DNA of 64,000 nucleotides from an uncultured Porphyromonas sp. (GTDB lineage: Bacteria > Bacteroidota > Bacteroidia > Bacteroidales > Porphyromonadaceae): the NCBI RefSeq assembly GCF_902489635.1, contig NZ_CABUAN010000002.1, positions 48,030-112,029 on the forward strand, in the 5' to 3' direction. This document shows positions 51,042 through 60,360 of the stretch, in pieces. The first letter of the stretch is position 1, and each line of letters opens with the position of its first letter. The notes under the pieces are model-generated. The model had not been told where the DNA came from, did not search any database, and saw nothing but the letters and a program-made list of their open reading frames with translations. The position numbers and the translations under genes were made by a program.

Positions 51042-51250
51042 GTGATGTATAGCGATTTGTAGGACCGCACGTGACGTGTCGCGATTTGTAGGGCCGCCCG
51101 TAACGTGTAACGATGATGTAGGGACGCACGGCTCGTGCGTCCGTCCCCGAACCAGCCAAGACGACTCTCTCCGATCACTCCGACACCTCCGATCACTCTG
51201 ATAGCTCCAGCCAATCGCCAACAGCTAACAGCTAACAGCCAACAGCCAGC
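51042..51250. repeat. Mixed short repeats between efp and dyad array 7
   Basis: Three degraded copies of GATTTGTAGGRCCGCACG lead to GTAGGGACGCACGGCTCGTG at about 51118-51143. Then come 9-base units of the TCCGATCAC type (about 51166-51207) and 7-base units CAACAGC/TAACAGC (about 51218-51250). There is no coding evidence. Confidence 0.55.
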
Positions 51251-51261
51251 GACCAACACCT

Positions 51262-51532
51262 TTACATCTCTTTACAGGGAAATTCGTCCGATCCCATCCT
51301 TTCTCGAATCTCCACGTGGAAAATCTCAAATCTCCACGTGGATATTTTTTATTTTCCACGTGGGCGTGATTCATTTCTTCCGAAGTTTCATTTCATTCCT
51401 CCGAAGTTTCATTTGATTCCTCCGAAGAATTTTTTATTCTCCACGTGGAGATTTCAAAATCTCCACGTGGAAATCACTTTTCCCCGACACAGCACCGTGT
51501 CGATACGTAACCAACCTTAAATTATTGTAGCA
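51262..51532. repeat. 22-bp periodic dyad array 7 (CCACGTGG type)
   Basis: CCACGTGG centres lie at 51315.5, 51337.5, 51359.5, 51444.5 and 51466.5, separated by TTCCTCCGAAG-type units. Both conserved flanks are present, including CTTTACAGGGAAATTCGTCC at the left and TAAATTATTGTA at the right. Within the right flank GACAC and GTGTC form a small stem. Confidence 0.85.
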
Positions 51533-51548
51533 GGCCAACCCTAAACGG

Positions 51549-51573
51549 AGGCTGTTGCAAAAGTCAACAGGCT
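51549..51573. repeat. Solo AGGCTGTTG hairpin repeat, copy 5
   Basis: AGGCTGTTG, seven bases, CAACAGGCT is a diverged copy of the hairpin at 19021, with one mismatched pair in the stem. Confidence 0.5.
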
Positions 51574-51605
51574 CAAATAACGAGCGCACCTATGCACAAA
51601 CGAAG

Positions 51606-51651
51606 AAGGCGTAGATCTACGGGGAGCTCAGTCTCCACAGATCTACGCCTT
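51606..51651 (-). terminator. Terminator of the polysaccharide cluster
   Basis: AAGGCGTAGATCT and AGATCTACGCCTT form a perfect 13-bp stem 23 bases beyond the stop of the last cluster gene on the minus strand. The following minus-strand bases are moderately T-rich (CTTCGTTTGT). Confidence 0.75.
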
Positions 51652-51673
51652 GCGACGCATCGTAACCGTCCGC

Positions 51674-52813
51674 TTACCTGCCCAAACTGCGGATCACAGC
51701 CACAATCCGCTGCAGATCCTCCTCCGTCACTAGCGTGCCGCTAGGCAGACAGAGCCCCCTGTCGAAGAGCCCCTCACTCGTACCATCCACATAGCGCGGT
51801 GCCTCTGCAAAGACAGGCTGCAGGTGCATCGGCTTCCATAGCGGACGGCTCTCGATAGACTCAGCCTCCAGCTGGAGCCTCAGATCCTCACGGGTGAAGC
51901 CCGCTTTATCAGGATCCACTAAGACGCAGGTGAGCCAGTAGTTGCTATCGTACTCCTCCGTGGGGGCGCACTTCACCTCGACGCCAGGACAGTCCGCAAG
52001 CAGGGCGCAGTAGCGGGCATGGTTGTGCCGACGCTTAGCCACATGCTCCTCGAGGACGAGCATCTGCCCACGACCTATACCCGCCGATATATTGCTCAAA
52101 CGATAGTTGTAACCGATGTGCGTGTGCTGATAGTGTGGCGCATTGTCACGAGCCTGCGTAGCGTAAAAGAGAACACGTCGAGCCGCCTCCTCGCTGGGAC
52201 AGATCAGAGCGCCACCACCCGACGTGGTGATCATCTTATTACCATTGAAAGAGAGTGCTCCGTAGCGACCTAGCGTACCGCACTTGTGCCCCTTGTACTC
52301 AGAGCCGAGCGCCTCGGCAGCATCCTCGAGGACAGGTATATCGTACTCCTCAGCGATCGCTAGTATCTCGGTCATCTTGGCGGGCATGCCATACAGATGA
52401 ACCGGTATGATCGCCTTAGGCTTGCGTCCTGTCTGAGCTATGCGATCCTCGATGGCTTGACGTAGTAGGTCGGGAGACATATTCCACGTGTCCGGCTCGC
52501 TATCGACGAATATAGGTTTAGCCCCCTGATAAGTGATCGGGTTGGCCGAGGCTGAGAAGGTAAAGCTCTGACAGATCACCTCATCATCACGCCCCACGCC
52601 CAGCATGACCAGCCCTAAGTGCAGTGCAGCTGTGCCAGCACTGAGTGCTACGACATGCTTGCCTGGCGCTCCGAGGTAACGCGTCAAGTCCTCCTCGAAG
52701 CCATTCACATTGGGTCCCAGAGGCACCACCCAGTTGGTGTCAAACGCCTCTTGTATAAACTCCTGCTCTCGTCCTCCCATCTCAGCGAGTGAGAGCCAAA
52801 TCTTCTGTCCCAT
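51674..52813 (-). CDS. DegT/DnrJ/EryC1/StrS aminotransferase (PglE-like)
   Basis: This 379-residue PLP enzyme transfers an amino group to a keto-sugar nucleotide. It begins KIWLSLAEMGGREQEFIQEAF and shows ALSAGTAALHLGL, VLEDAAEALGSEYKG and the PLP lysine in LSFNGNKMITTSGGG. The pattern fits PglE-type enzymes that make UDP-4-amino sugars from the 4-keto sugar. With the PglD- and PglC-like genes next to it, it would supply a diacetamido sugar as the first residue of the glycan. It has its own promoter box, 28 bases upstream. Confidence 0.9.
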   Translation of the reverse strand: MGQKIWLSLAEMGGREQEFIQEAFDTNWVVPLGPNVNGFEEDLTRYLGAPGKHVVALSAGTAALHLGLVMLGVGRDDEVICQSFTFSASANPITYQGAKPIFVDSEPDTWNMSPDLLRQAIEDRIAQTGRKPKAIIPVHLYGMPAKMTEILAIAEEYDIPVLEDAAEALGSEYKGHKCGTLGRYGALSFNGNKMITTSGGGALICPSEEAARRVLFYATQARDNAPHYQHTHIGYNYRLSNISAGIGRGQMLVLEEHVAKRRHNHARYCALLADCPGVEVKCAPTEEYDSNYWLTCVLVDPDKAGFTREDLRLQLEAESIESRPLWKPMHLQPVFAEAPRYVDGTSEGLFDRGLCLPSGTLVTEEDLQRIVAVIRSLGR

Positions 52814-52840
52814 ACCTATTAGCTCTGATTTAATTGCCTA

Positions 52841-52848
52841 CAAATGTA
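52841..52848 (-). promoter_or_regulatory. Predicted -7 promoter box
   Basis: The minus strand reads TACATTTG, 28 bases before the aminotransferase start, so this gene may be transcribed apart from the rest of the cluster. Confidence 0.5.
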
Positions 52849-52904
52849 ATGAAAATGGGGCTGATCCCAAGCCCCCTCGAGAGGAAATCTCTAGAGATTA
52901 GCTT

Positions 52905-52978
52905 TTGGCTTTTGGCCGTTAGCTTTTAGCCCATCAATCGCCAGTAGCTAACAGCCAATCGTTAACAGCCAATAGCCC
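52905..52978. repeat. Heptanucleotide-type repeats
   Basis: Degenerate units related to TTAGCTT/TTGGCTT and CAACAGC/TAACAGC fill the gap between the aminotransferase promoter and the acetyltransferase gene. They form partly inverted halves and could fold into a hairpin. Confidence 0.5.
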
Positions 52979-52990
52979 CAATCGCCCTAT

Positions 52991-53638
52991 CTACGACTTG
53001 AACTTGATAGGACGAGCGGGGCACCCCACAGCAACGCAGTCTGCAGGAATGTCTTTTGTCACTACAGCTCCTGCTCCTATCGTTGTGTTTTTTCCTATGG
53101 AGATACGATTGATGATCGAAGAGCTTGTACCCATGTAGACTTCCGCTCCGATATGAGTCTCCCCAGAGATGTTTACTGAAGGCATAAAAGAGCAGAAAGG
53201 CTCTATGACAGCGTCATGCCCGACCGTACAGCACAGGTTCAGCAGCGTAAAAGCTCCAATAGTTATATCACAAGTGAGGATCGTCCCAGCACAGCAGAGA
53301 ACGCCCTCACCAATAGAGACACTCTCCTCGTCTAGGATCGTAGCATCGGGGCTGATCAGCGCAGGAAATGAGAGATGCTGCTTGTTAAGTCCGTCATAGA
53401 CTTTGCGTCTTGTGTTTGAGTCGCCAATAGCGATTGCTACATCAAGAGCCTCTTGCTGAGCGTTGAGAGCCTCCACCTTGCCCAGTATGGGCAGTCCATG
53501 AATAAGTTTCCCGCATTCTGCCCCATCATCGTAGAATCCCTTGACACGCCACCGAGGCTCCTCCTTATTGATAGATTGTATAAGTCCTAAGATCTCTCGC
53601 CCCAGTCCTCCAGCTCCGATTATTACAATATCCTTCAT
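52991..53638 (-). CDS. Sugar O/N-acetyltransferase (PglD-like)
   Basis: A 215-residue protein with the N-terminal Rossmann-like domain of the PglD/NeuD group (KDIVIIGAGGLGREILGLIQ) and a C-terminal left-handed beta-helix of hexapeptide repeats, ending NTTIGAGAVVTKDIPADCVA. It should acetylate the 4-amino sugar made by the PglE-like enzyme. The start at 53638 was chosen because the longer frame runs into the previous gene. Confidence 0.88.
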   Translation of the reverse strand: MKDIVIIGAGGLGREILGLIQSINKEEPRWRVKGFYDDGAECGKLIHGLPILGKVEALNAQQEALDVAIAIGDSNTRRKVYDGLNKQHLSFPALISPDATILDEESVSIGEGVLCCAGTILTCDITIGAFTLLNLCCTVGHDAVIEPFCSFMPSVNISGETHIGAEVYMGTSSSIINRISIGKNTTIGAGAVVTKDIPADCVAVGCPARPIKFKS

Positions 53639-53645
53639 AGTCTCT

Positions 53646-54251
53646 CTATCCTTCAAATGGCTCCATGGTGTCACAGCTAGCAGAGCTGATTCCCTCTCTT
53701 CTTAAGACCTTGACGATGGTACGCCATATAATAATACAATCAAGACGAAAAGAGAGATGATCTACGTACCAAACGTCCAGGGCGAACTTTCTCTCCCAGC
53801 TTATCGCATTACGACCAGACACTTGTGCCCAGCCCGTAATGCCAGGCCTCACTTCGTGGCGGCGCCGCTGTGATGCACTATATAGTGGTAGATACTGTAC
53901 CAAGAGCGGTCGTGGTCCGATGAAGCTCATATCCCCCTTAAGGACATTCCATAGCTGAGGTAGCTCATCGAGCGAGGTCTTGCGGATGAAGCGACCAACG
54001 GACGTAAGCCGCTCCCCATCGGGGAGCAGATTGCCCTCCGCATCTCGCTCATCGGTCATACTCTTGAACTTGTAGAGCTTAAAGATTCGCTCATCCTTGC
54101 CTGGGCGCTCCTGCGTGAAGAACGCTCCTGCACCCTTATTGGCAAAGTGCAGCCACACCGTCACTACCAGTAGCAATGGCGACAGCACAATCAGCATAAT
54201 GAGAGCTCCTATGAAGTCCAATATGCGCTTGATATACTTCCTATAGATCAT
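53646..54251 (-). CDS. Initiating sugar transferase (PglC-like)
   Basis: This 201-residue monotopic phosphoglycosyl transferase has one N-terminal membrane segment (IGALIMLIVLSPLLLVVTVW) and the conserved core FFTQERPGKDERIFKLYKFK, TSLDELPQLWNVLKGDMSFI, GPRPLL and PGITGWAQVSGRN. It transfers the first sugar phosphate to undecaprenyl phosphate on the cytoplasmic side. It lies between the PglD-like gene and the first glycosyltransferase. Confidence 0.93.
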   Translation of the reverse strand: MIYRKYIKRILDFIGALIMLIVLSPLLLVVTVWLHFANKGAGAFFTQERPGKDERIFKLYKFKSMTDERDAEGNLLPDGERLTSVGRFIRKTSLDELPQLWNVLKGDMSFIGPRPLLVQYLPLYSASQRRRHEVRPGITGWAQVSGRNAISWERKFALDVWYVDHLSFRLDCIIIWRTIVKVLRREGISSASCDTMEPFEG

Positions 54252-54334
54252 ATTCGTTATTAGGCAGGCTCGAGCCTCTACAAAGATAACGCTTCCAGTG
54301 CAAACTGTTATAGTCTAAAATCTACGCGAAGTGG

Positions 54335-55507
54335 CTACTTAGCATCCCCTGTCAAGCTTCGATACATCTCTAGCGTTGCCTGCCACACATCTTCCTGCTT
54401 ATAGCGTGAGGCGATCAGAGGGCGAGCATTCTGCTGGCAGTGCGTGTAGAGAGCTTTGTCCTCCATCATACGCTTCATGGCCTGATATAGTGCTGCAGCA
54501 TCGTGAGATGGTATGATCAGCCCATTCTCTCCCTCTATGATGATTTCGTTGCAACCATTGATGTCGGAGACAACGCAGGGAAGCTCCATAGCACCAGCTT
54601 GCATCACAACATTTGGAAAGCCCTCCCGATAAGAGGGAAAAGCCAGTGCATCCGCCGCAACAAACCAAGGGCGCACATCATCTTGCCACCCTGCACAGTA
54701 GATAGCTGGGTGACTCTGTATCGTATGATAGACATCCTCAGGTAGTGGGTCCAGCTTCTGCTCGAAGCCCCCTACGAGTAGCAAGCGAGCATCGGGGTGC
54801 TCTTGCTGCAGACGGGTGAACGCCTCCACCAGTTCACAGATTCCCTTGTCCCTCACGATCCGTCCCACAAAGATAAAGGTGAAGCTTCCACCCAGCTGCT
54901 TGCGAATCGGGTCTACAAGCTCTTCGGCAAATAGCGCCTTACAGAAGTGCTGCACATTAATTCCGTTGGAACTCCCATCTCCAATTACTCTTAGCTTGTC
55001 TGGTGATGCTAGCTTTAGAGAGATAATTGTGTCTCGTAACCTATGTGAGTTCGGGTAGACATAGGTGGCACATCTATAGGTAATTCGCTCAACCAAGTTT
55101 AAGACCTTGCGCTTGAATCCTCTATGAACAAGCAACGGTAACCCCGCCACAGTATGTATGCGTATAGGCACACGGCACAACCAGCCAGCCAGCATACCCA
55201 TCAGTCCAGCCTTAGGAGTATGAGAGTGTATGATGTCAGGGCGCTCTTTGCGAATGAGCCGGATCATATCTCGGAGAGCTAAGAGATCCTCTTTGATACT
55301 AATAGGTCTGACTAGGTGAGGCTGTGGAATAAATCGCACTCCTTTTAGTTGTGCTATCCCCTCCTTTGGAAAGGGCCCCCCTGAGGCTGTGATGACCTGG
55401 TAACCCTGCTGCTGCATAAACTGAGCTTGTCCATCTATCAACTTAAAAGAGATCGAGCTCGTTACCACTCTCAGGATCTTAATCTTCTCTGTTGTCTTCG
55501 CTTGCAT
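54335..55507 (-). CDS. Glycosyltransferase family 4 protein
   Basis: A 390-residue GT-B fold enzyme: IKILRVVTSSISFKLIDGQ at the start, HSHTPKAGLMGMLAGWLCRV, FIFVGRIVRDKGICELVEAF, and ALAFPSYREGFPNVVMQAGAMELP, which holds the EX7E-type donor-binding segment. It adds a sugar to the growing lipid-linked oligosaccharide. The ATG at 55507 was used; a TTG two codons earlier is less likely. Confidence 0.9.
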   Translation of the reverse strand: MQAKTTEKIKILRVVTSSISFKLIDGQAQFMQQQGYQVITASGGPFPKEGIAQLKGVRFIPQPHLVRPISIKEDLLALRDMIRLIRKERPDIIHSHTPKAGLMGMLAGWLCRVPIRIHTVAGLPLLVHRGFKRKVLNLVERITYRCATYVYPNSHRLRDTIISLKLASPDKLRVIGDGSSNGINVQHFCKALFAEELVDPIRKQLGGSFTFIFVGRIVRDKGICELVEAFTRLQQEHPDARLLLVGGFEQKLDPLPEDVYHTIQSHPAIYCAGWQDDVRPWFVAADALAFPSYREGFPNVVMQAGAMELPCVVSDINGCNEIIIEGENGLIIPSHDAAALYQAMKRMMEDKALYTHCQQNARPLIASRYKQEDVWQATLEMYRSLTGDAK

Positions 55508-55536
55508 GACCAAAAACGAGGTTATATACGTCAGTT

Positions 55537-56661
55537 TTACTTGAGCCTATCTATTAGAGCATTCATCTTCTGCATAAAGAGCGTGATCGAGCGTTCGTTT
55601 AGCTCTCGGTTAAATAACGATCGATTCTCAGCTACAGATTCCTCTTCCAGCGACTCTTTCATCACCTTATATAAAGATGAAACCTGATTGGGCGGACAAG
55701 TTAAGATTCCATCTATCGTATCAATACCTCCTGCGCAGAGAGTAGAGACGACACGATCACACTGACTCATCATCTGCAAGAGTACATTGGGGAAGCCCTC
55801 TAGTAGCGAAGAGACGACACATAGTGTAGCCTGACGGAAGTAGGGATAAACATTCTCTACATTTCCCCTTAGCTCTACGACATGCTCCAATTGCAGCTCC
55901 TGTATGAGTGTTTCTAAGGTCTGACGACTTGCACCCTCTCCTAGGATCACGAGTCGAGTATCTTCAAATTGAGGCTCCTTGTGAAGTAAGGAAAAGGCTT
56001 TGATCAGCAGATCATATCCTTTGATAGGGATTAGTCTACCTGCAGCCACGATATAGCGATATGAGGGGGATAAGCATGTCTGCACACTCTTTTGAGCCGC
56101 ATCGCTGATCTGTGCAAGGTCAATCGGGTTGGGTAGTACTTCAATCGCTTGAATACGCTTGGCTAATTGAGGAGCTCCTTGGATAAACTGCTCCTTCATC
56201 GTTTGCGTTTGGCAGATCAATAGATTGATGGCAGGGTACCCCAAGGCGTGATGTATCCTGAAGCGAAGAGGAGGTCTCTTATACCTCAAAAACACGGAGC
56301 AACTCTCACGAGCCACCAAAGTTTGGATAGAAAGTACATGAAGTCGCTTCAATAGCCCAGCAACCCCTGTCATATCGGTATGTGAGGTAAAGCAGATATC
56401 AAACTTGCGCCCACGAAGACGTATGAGGTTTAGTATAAGTTTGGGCATACCGCGCCACACGCTTTGTGACTGAGTGAAGATGAGCGATACGTTGGGCAGT
56501 TCTCCCAAACGATCCCATCCATGGTATATCCGGGCTGTCAAAAAAGCAATGGTTATCTGCGTATCACTATCTGTCGCAAGCTCTTTTGCGATGAGATGCA
56601 GTACCGTCTCTGCACCACCTTTCAAAGAGTCTGTCGGTAGAATCAGTAATATCTGTCTCAT
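55537..56661 (-). CDS. Glycosyltransferase family 4 protein
   Basis: This 374-residue protein begins MRQILLILPTDSLKGGAETV, the typical start of retaining GT4 enzymes, and has YIVAAGRLIPIKGYDLLIKAF and VSSLLEGFPNVLLQMMSQCD near the C-terminus. The upstream 37 codons of the longer frame (to 56772) lack family similarity, so the start was set at 56661. The coding sequence is AT-richer than the housekeeping genes. Confidence 0.87.
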   Translation of the reverse strand: MRQILLILPTDSLKGGAETVLHLIAKELATDSDTQITIAFLTARIYHGWDRLGELPNVSLIFTQSQSVWRGMPKLILNLIRLRGRKFDICFTSHTDMTGVAGLLKRLHVLSIQTLVARESCSVFLRYKRPPLRFRIHHALGYPAINLLICQTQTMKEQFIQGAPQLAKRIQAIEVLPNPIDLAQISDAAQKSVQTCLSPSYRYIVAAGRLIPIKGYDLLIKAFSLLHKEPQFEDTRLVILGEGASRQTLETLIQELQLEHVVELRGNVENVYPYFRQATLCVVSSLLEGFPNVLLQMMSQCDRVVSTLCAGGIDTIDGILTCPPNQVSSLYKVMKESLEEESVAENRSLFNRELNERSITLFMQKMNALIDRLK

Positions 56662-56875
56662 AGTAAGGGATGTGTCTATTGCTGTTTGTATGTTCGATTT
56701 GAGTTTGTAACAGAGCTTAGAGCTTTCATCTTTGACTGACAATATATAGTGCCTCTCAGAGTCTAACATCACAAGCAGCTGCGCCTATTCATTTGCTTAC
56801 TGCTAGTTCTATATTTGCGATAAAGTTGTCGATTCTCCTGTGCTCTAGTTCTTGATCAAAGAGAGGACGATTCTT

Positions 56876-58060
56876 TCATACAGATCGTCTGAGTTCGGAT
56901 ATACCCTTAATGCGTACATCTGATGTGCGACTTAGTGTCGTTAGGTATAACAATCCATACAATAGGAATGGAAATATCATAGTCTTTTGGCGCATTGCAA
57001 TACCTAGGTTAGACAAACCATAAGAAAGTCCTACTAGGAGGAATAGGGCTGATAAGAGTGGGAATCCGAGCTGTCCCCAATCTATCGAAAAGCGTTTTTT
57101 GCGTTTGAAGAGCAAGGCTAGCATTGTGAAAACAAACGCAATCCAAATAAGATTCTCAACGGAAGCTTCAAGGGTCAAAACGTTTCTAGCATCAAAGAAC
57201 AATGGACGAAATAGGTAAGCTCCCATCTTGACAATGATTGGAGAATTACTTAGGTCTACAAATGTTCCTGTATCACTATAAGTTTCGGTAAAGCTGTCTG
57301 CATAATTAGCGACATCCGAGAGACTCTCAGACTTTGTAGCCTCAAGAAATCTATTGAATGTGAATGCTATACCAATTATAGAGATAGTAGCGATAAGTAC
57401 TTTTGTGAATAGGTTGTACCTCCTTTTTGATAACAGAGCGGCGAGAAAAAAAGCCACAGCAACAACCCCTGCCACGTGGACTCTGATTATAGCTAGAGGT
57501 ACTATCGCTAACAATATGAGCCACAATGGTCTCTTGAAGTGCCAAGCATAAATAATCAGAGATATAAGCAAGAAGCAGATTGAGTCCTTACCGATGGCAC
57601 AAGTCCAGAAGTGAAGCTGTGGTAGAAGTAGTAGATACGTCCATCGACTTGTCCTAAAAGGTTTGATTAGATCTAGAGCGACTTCTAAAATAAGAGTCCA
57701 GCCAATTAAGCCTATAAGAGAGAATATGATGAAACACCCCAAATAGTGGAGTCCGAATAAATGTACTAGGGGGGAGCAAATAAAATAGATACTGCTCGTG
57801 GCGAATTGAAGATCAAGGATGTCAATCCAGTCTCCTTGAAATTCAAGAGTGATCAAATAATATCGTGTGCTATCACTACCATTAGGAAACCTTAGACTAT
57901 AAAAATAGTAGAACAAGGTCATAGCAAAATGAAGTAGCGTAAGTAAGGAAAAGAGTCTTTTACCTCCACGGACCCTTTTGCTGAGCAAAAGAGCTATCCC
58001 CCAAAAGAAGACAAGAGACAAAACGTCTGCGACAGAAAAAAAAGATAGTTGGGATTGCAT
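56876..58060 (-). CDS. Polytopic membrane protein, probable polysaccharide polymerase
   Basis: This 394-residue protein has about ten hydrophobic helices and a large central loop (about residues 230-290, with YADSFTETYSDTGTF). The N-terminal part has the FPNGSDSTRYYL segment seen in EpsG/Wzy-type proteins. Position in the cluster, topology and AT-rich composition point to a Wzy-like polymerase; sequence identity of this class is too low for certainty by eye. Confidence 0.7.
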   Translation of the reverse strand: MQSQLSFFSVADVLSLVFFWGIALLLSKRVRGGKRLFSLLTLLHFAMTLFYYFYSLRFPNGSDSTRYYLITLEFQGDWIDILDLQFATSSIYFICSPLVHLFGLHYLGCFIIFSLIGLIGWTLILEVALDLIKPFRTSRWTYLLLLPQLHFWTCAIGKDSICFLLISLIIYAWHFKRPLWLILLAIVPLAIIRVHVAGVVAVAFFLAALLSKRRYNLFTKVLIATISIIGIAFTFNRFLEATKSESLSDVANYADSFTETYSDTGTFVDLSNSPIIVKMGAYLFRPLFFDARNVLTLEASVENLIWIAFVFTMLALLFKRKKRFSIDWGQLGFPLLSALFLLVGLSYGLSNLGIAMRQKTMIFPFLLYGLLYLTTLSRTSDVRIKGISELRRSV

Positions 58061-58159
58061 ACTGCTGGTGATCTTCTATTTATTGGGCAGGATTATTCAA
58101 TTGACGACCTAAGACAGACATCCATAAGGTGCTACAAATAAGAGATGCAAATCTCTTTT

Positions 58160-59425
58160 TCATACTCCGACGAGCCTTTGGTTTGACAGTTTTTTTATGG
58201 AGTATCTAATAAACATCCCCGTCCCCATTAAGAGTCTTGATAGCGTTAAGTTTATAGAAGCTCCAATTATTCCCAGGTAGCCAATCAAGGGATATGCTAG
58301 GATTAACCCAACGAGAGATGCTATAAGTGTATTTCTCATGACAACCTTATCTTGCCCTCTAGCTATAAAGTAGTTGACACCATATACATCATAGAGAACA
58401 ACTCCAAAGACACCAACCATTAGTGTTGCCAAGATAGCCATATTCCCTTCTAAGGGCATATTTAGATAGAGAAAAACAAGCTTAGCGAAGACAACGGGGA
58501 GTAGACAGTAGAGGAGTCCTATCGCTATCATCCCCCTACTGTAGCGATTGAACTTCTGCTGATTACGTACAATGTTTGGGAATATCGCTCTTGTAAAGAG
58601 ATCTGTTAGGGTCACGAAGATATCTGCCACCTTCTTGATGGCAGAATAGATGCCAACCATTGATATGGGTGCAACCAGTCCAAGGATAAATCCGCTCGTG
58701 TTATTGTACAGGGTTGGCACAAACTGGTTTATAAAGATTGGGAAGTCTACCCTTAGCCTCTTTGAGACATGCTTAAAGCAACATAGTCTGAACTTCAACC
58801 CGAGCAGTCGTCGTAACAATCTATGACTAATAAAAGCACTCGCTATATAGGCTACAGAGAGAGAGAGAGGATACACCCAAAGGTCTTCTTGCCCATGAAT
58901 AAAAGCAAAGACGATAATAAGAAATATGAGACGAACTCCTGTGTTTAGAATAGCAATGTACTTCATTCGCTCTATTCCCTGATACATCCAGTCCGCAAGG
59001 AGAGCTCCGCCCCATATCATCGGTGTAAATAGCAAATAGAGAGTCGCATACTTTCTAAACGAAGGAATACTGAATACCAGTCCAATAATGAGTATCGATG
59101 AAACAAAGCAGAGAAACAACCTTGTCGAGTTAACCACCGTATAGATATACTGCAGGCGCATCTTAGACCCCTTGTTGGCTGCTACAAACCTTGTTCCTGT
59201 AAGATTGAACCCATAGTAAGCAAAGCCTATAAAATAGTTAATCAGCGCAAGAGCAAACATAATCTGCCCATACCCATCATTTCCGATGACCCGAAGTAGA
59301 TAGGGTAGCGTGAGTAGTGGAATAAGAAAGTCTATCCCCTTCAACAAAAAAAGGGAGAGAAAGTTGCCAGCAACAACCTTGGTCTCTTTATTAAGAGGGC
59401 TCTTAACTCTTGTCAGTAACTCCAT
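58160..59425 (-). CDS. Oligosaccharide flippase, Wzx-like
   Basis: A 421-residue protein with about 12 membrane helices. The N-terminal sequence KVVAGNFLSLFLLKGIDFLIPLLTLPYLLRVIGNDGYGQI is typical of the polysaccharide-transporter family that flips lipid-linked repeat units across the inner membrane. With the Wzy-like neighbour this suggests a Wzx/Wzy pathway. Confidence 0.92.
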   Translation of the reverse strand: MELLTRVKSPLNKETKVVAGNFLSLFLLKGIDFLIPLLTLPYLLRVIGNDGYGQIMFALALINYFIGFAYYGFNLTGTRFVAANKGSKMRLQYIYTVVNSTRLFLCFVSSILIIGLVFSIPSFRKYATLYLLFTPMIWGGALLADWMYQGIERMKYIAILNTGVRLIFLIIVFAFIHGQEDLWVYPLSLSVAYIASAFISHRLLRRLLGLKFRLCCFKHVSKRLRVDFPIFINQFVPTLYNNTSGFILGLVAPISMVGIYSAIKKVADIFVTLTDLFTRAIFPNIVRNQQKFNRYSRGMIAIGLLYCLLPVVFAKLVFLYLNMPLEGNMAILATLMVGVFGVVLYDVYGVNYFIARGQDKVVMRNTLIASLVGLILAYPLIGYLGIIGASINLTLSRLLMGTGMFIRYSIKKLSNQRLVGV

Positions 59426-59460
59426 TGACTAGGTTTTTCTAAATCAAGGTGTAGCTCTCC

Positions 59461-60360
59461 TTACTCTTCTAGTATGATACTCAATACTTGTTGCATGATT
59501 CTTTCGGTCATGCGGTTTTGATCTAGATTGGCATTAAGCTCTACCAGATCAATTGACTTAACTAAATCCGACTGTACAACCTGTCGAACGAGGGTATACG
59601 CAAGAGCTGGCGTGATGCCATTCTTTTCTGGGACTCCCGTACCAGGAGCATATCTAGGATCAACTACATCCACATCAAAGCTGAGATGGATATGGTCGAT
59701 ACCTTTGCTCTTGATGTCAGAGAGGATATCAACGATAACCTCTGTGGGATCTGATGCGTTGAGTTGCTCAGAGCTACGGACGTACATATTGAGCTTAGCG
59801 GCCATCTCTATCTCTCCTGGATCTAAAGCTCTAGCTCCCAAGAAGTAGATGTTTTGAGGCTTTAAGAGCGGGCTTACTCCCCAAAAATTAGCGATATCAG
59901 CCTCTCCATACCCCATAAGATAGGAGAGATGCATGCCATGCATGTTTCCCGTTGAGGAGCTAGCCTCCGTATTGAAGTCTCCATGTGCATCGATGTATAT
60001 AACGGCATAGTTGTCAGCTCCTTTAGCTAGACCAACACCTGCGATACTACCGAAGGCCATCACATGGTCACCTCCCACACATAGGGGAATATGTTGCTGC
60101 TCTATCGAATGCAGGACCCGCTCAGCCAAGGGACGGGATGCTGTTAAGATAGGATTGAGGAACTTGATCTTAGGATGTGAAGCATACTTCTCCTCCATGA
60201 CGGCAGCCCTTGGCGTGCAGGGTAGGTCGCCCAAGTCATTCACTTGATGCTTAGCGGAGGTATAGCAACCATCCCGCCTAAGAATAGACGGGGTTAACTC
60301 GTTGCCATCTTTATCGCAACCTAAGTTGATGGGGTAACCTATGACATCAAATGTTTTCAT
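59461..60360 (-). CDS. Arginase/agmatinase/formiminoglutamase-family protein
   Basis: This 299-residue ureohydrolase-fold protein keeps the manganese motifs: LCVGGDHVMAFGS, YIDAHGDFNTEASSSTGNMHGMHL and SFDVDVVDPRYAPGTGVPEKNG. It resembles arginases, whose substrate is a guanidino compound, giving ornithine and urea or a related pair. In this cluster, overlapping an ATP-grasp gene by four bases, it probably makes or modifies an amino acid used on the glycan rather than serving general arginine breakdown. That role is inferred from context. Confidence 0.87.
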   Translation of the reverse strand: MKTFDVIGYPINLGCDKDGNELTPSILRRDGCYTSAKHQVNDLGDLPCTPRAAVMEEKYASHPKIKFLNPILTASRPLAERVLHSIEQQHIPLCVGGDHVMAFGSIAGVGLAKGADNYAVIYIDAHGDFNTEASSSTGNMHGMHLSYLMGYGEADIANFWGVSPLLKPQNIYFLGARALDPGEIEMAAKLNMYVRSSEQLNASDPTEVIVDILSDIKSKGIDHIHLSFDVDVVDPRYAPGTGVPEKNGITPALAYTLVRQVVQSDLVKSIDLVELNANLDQNRMTERIMQQVLSIILEE

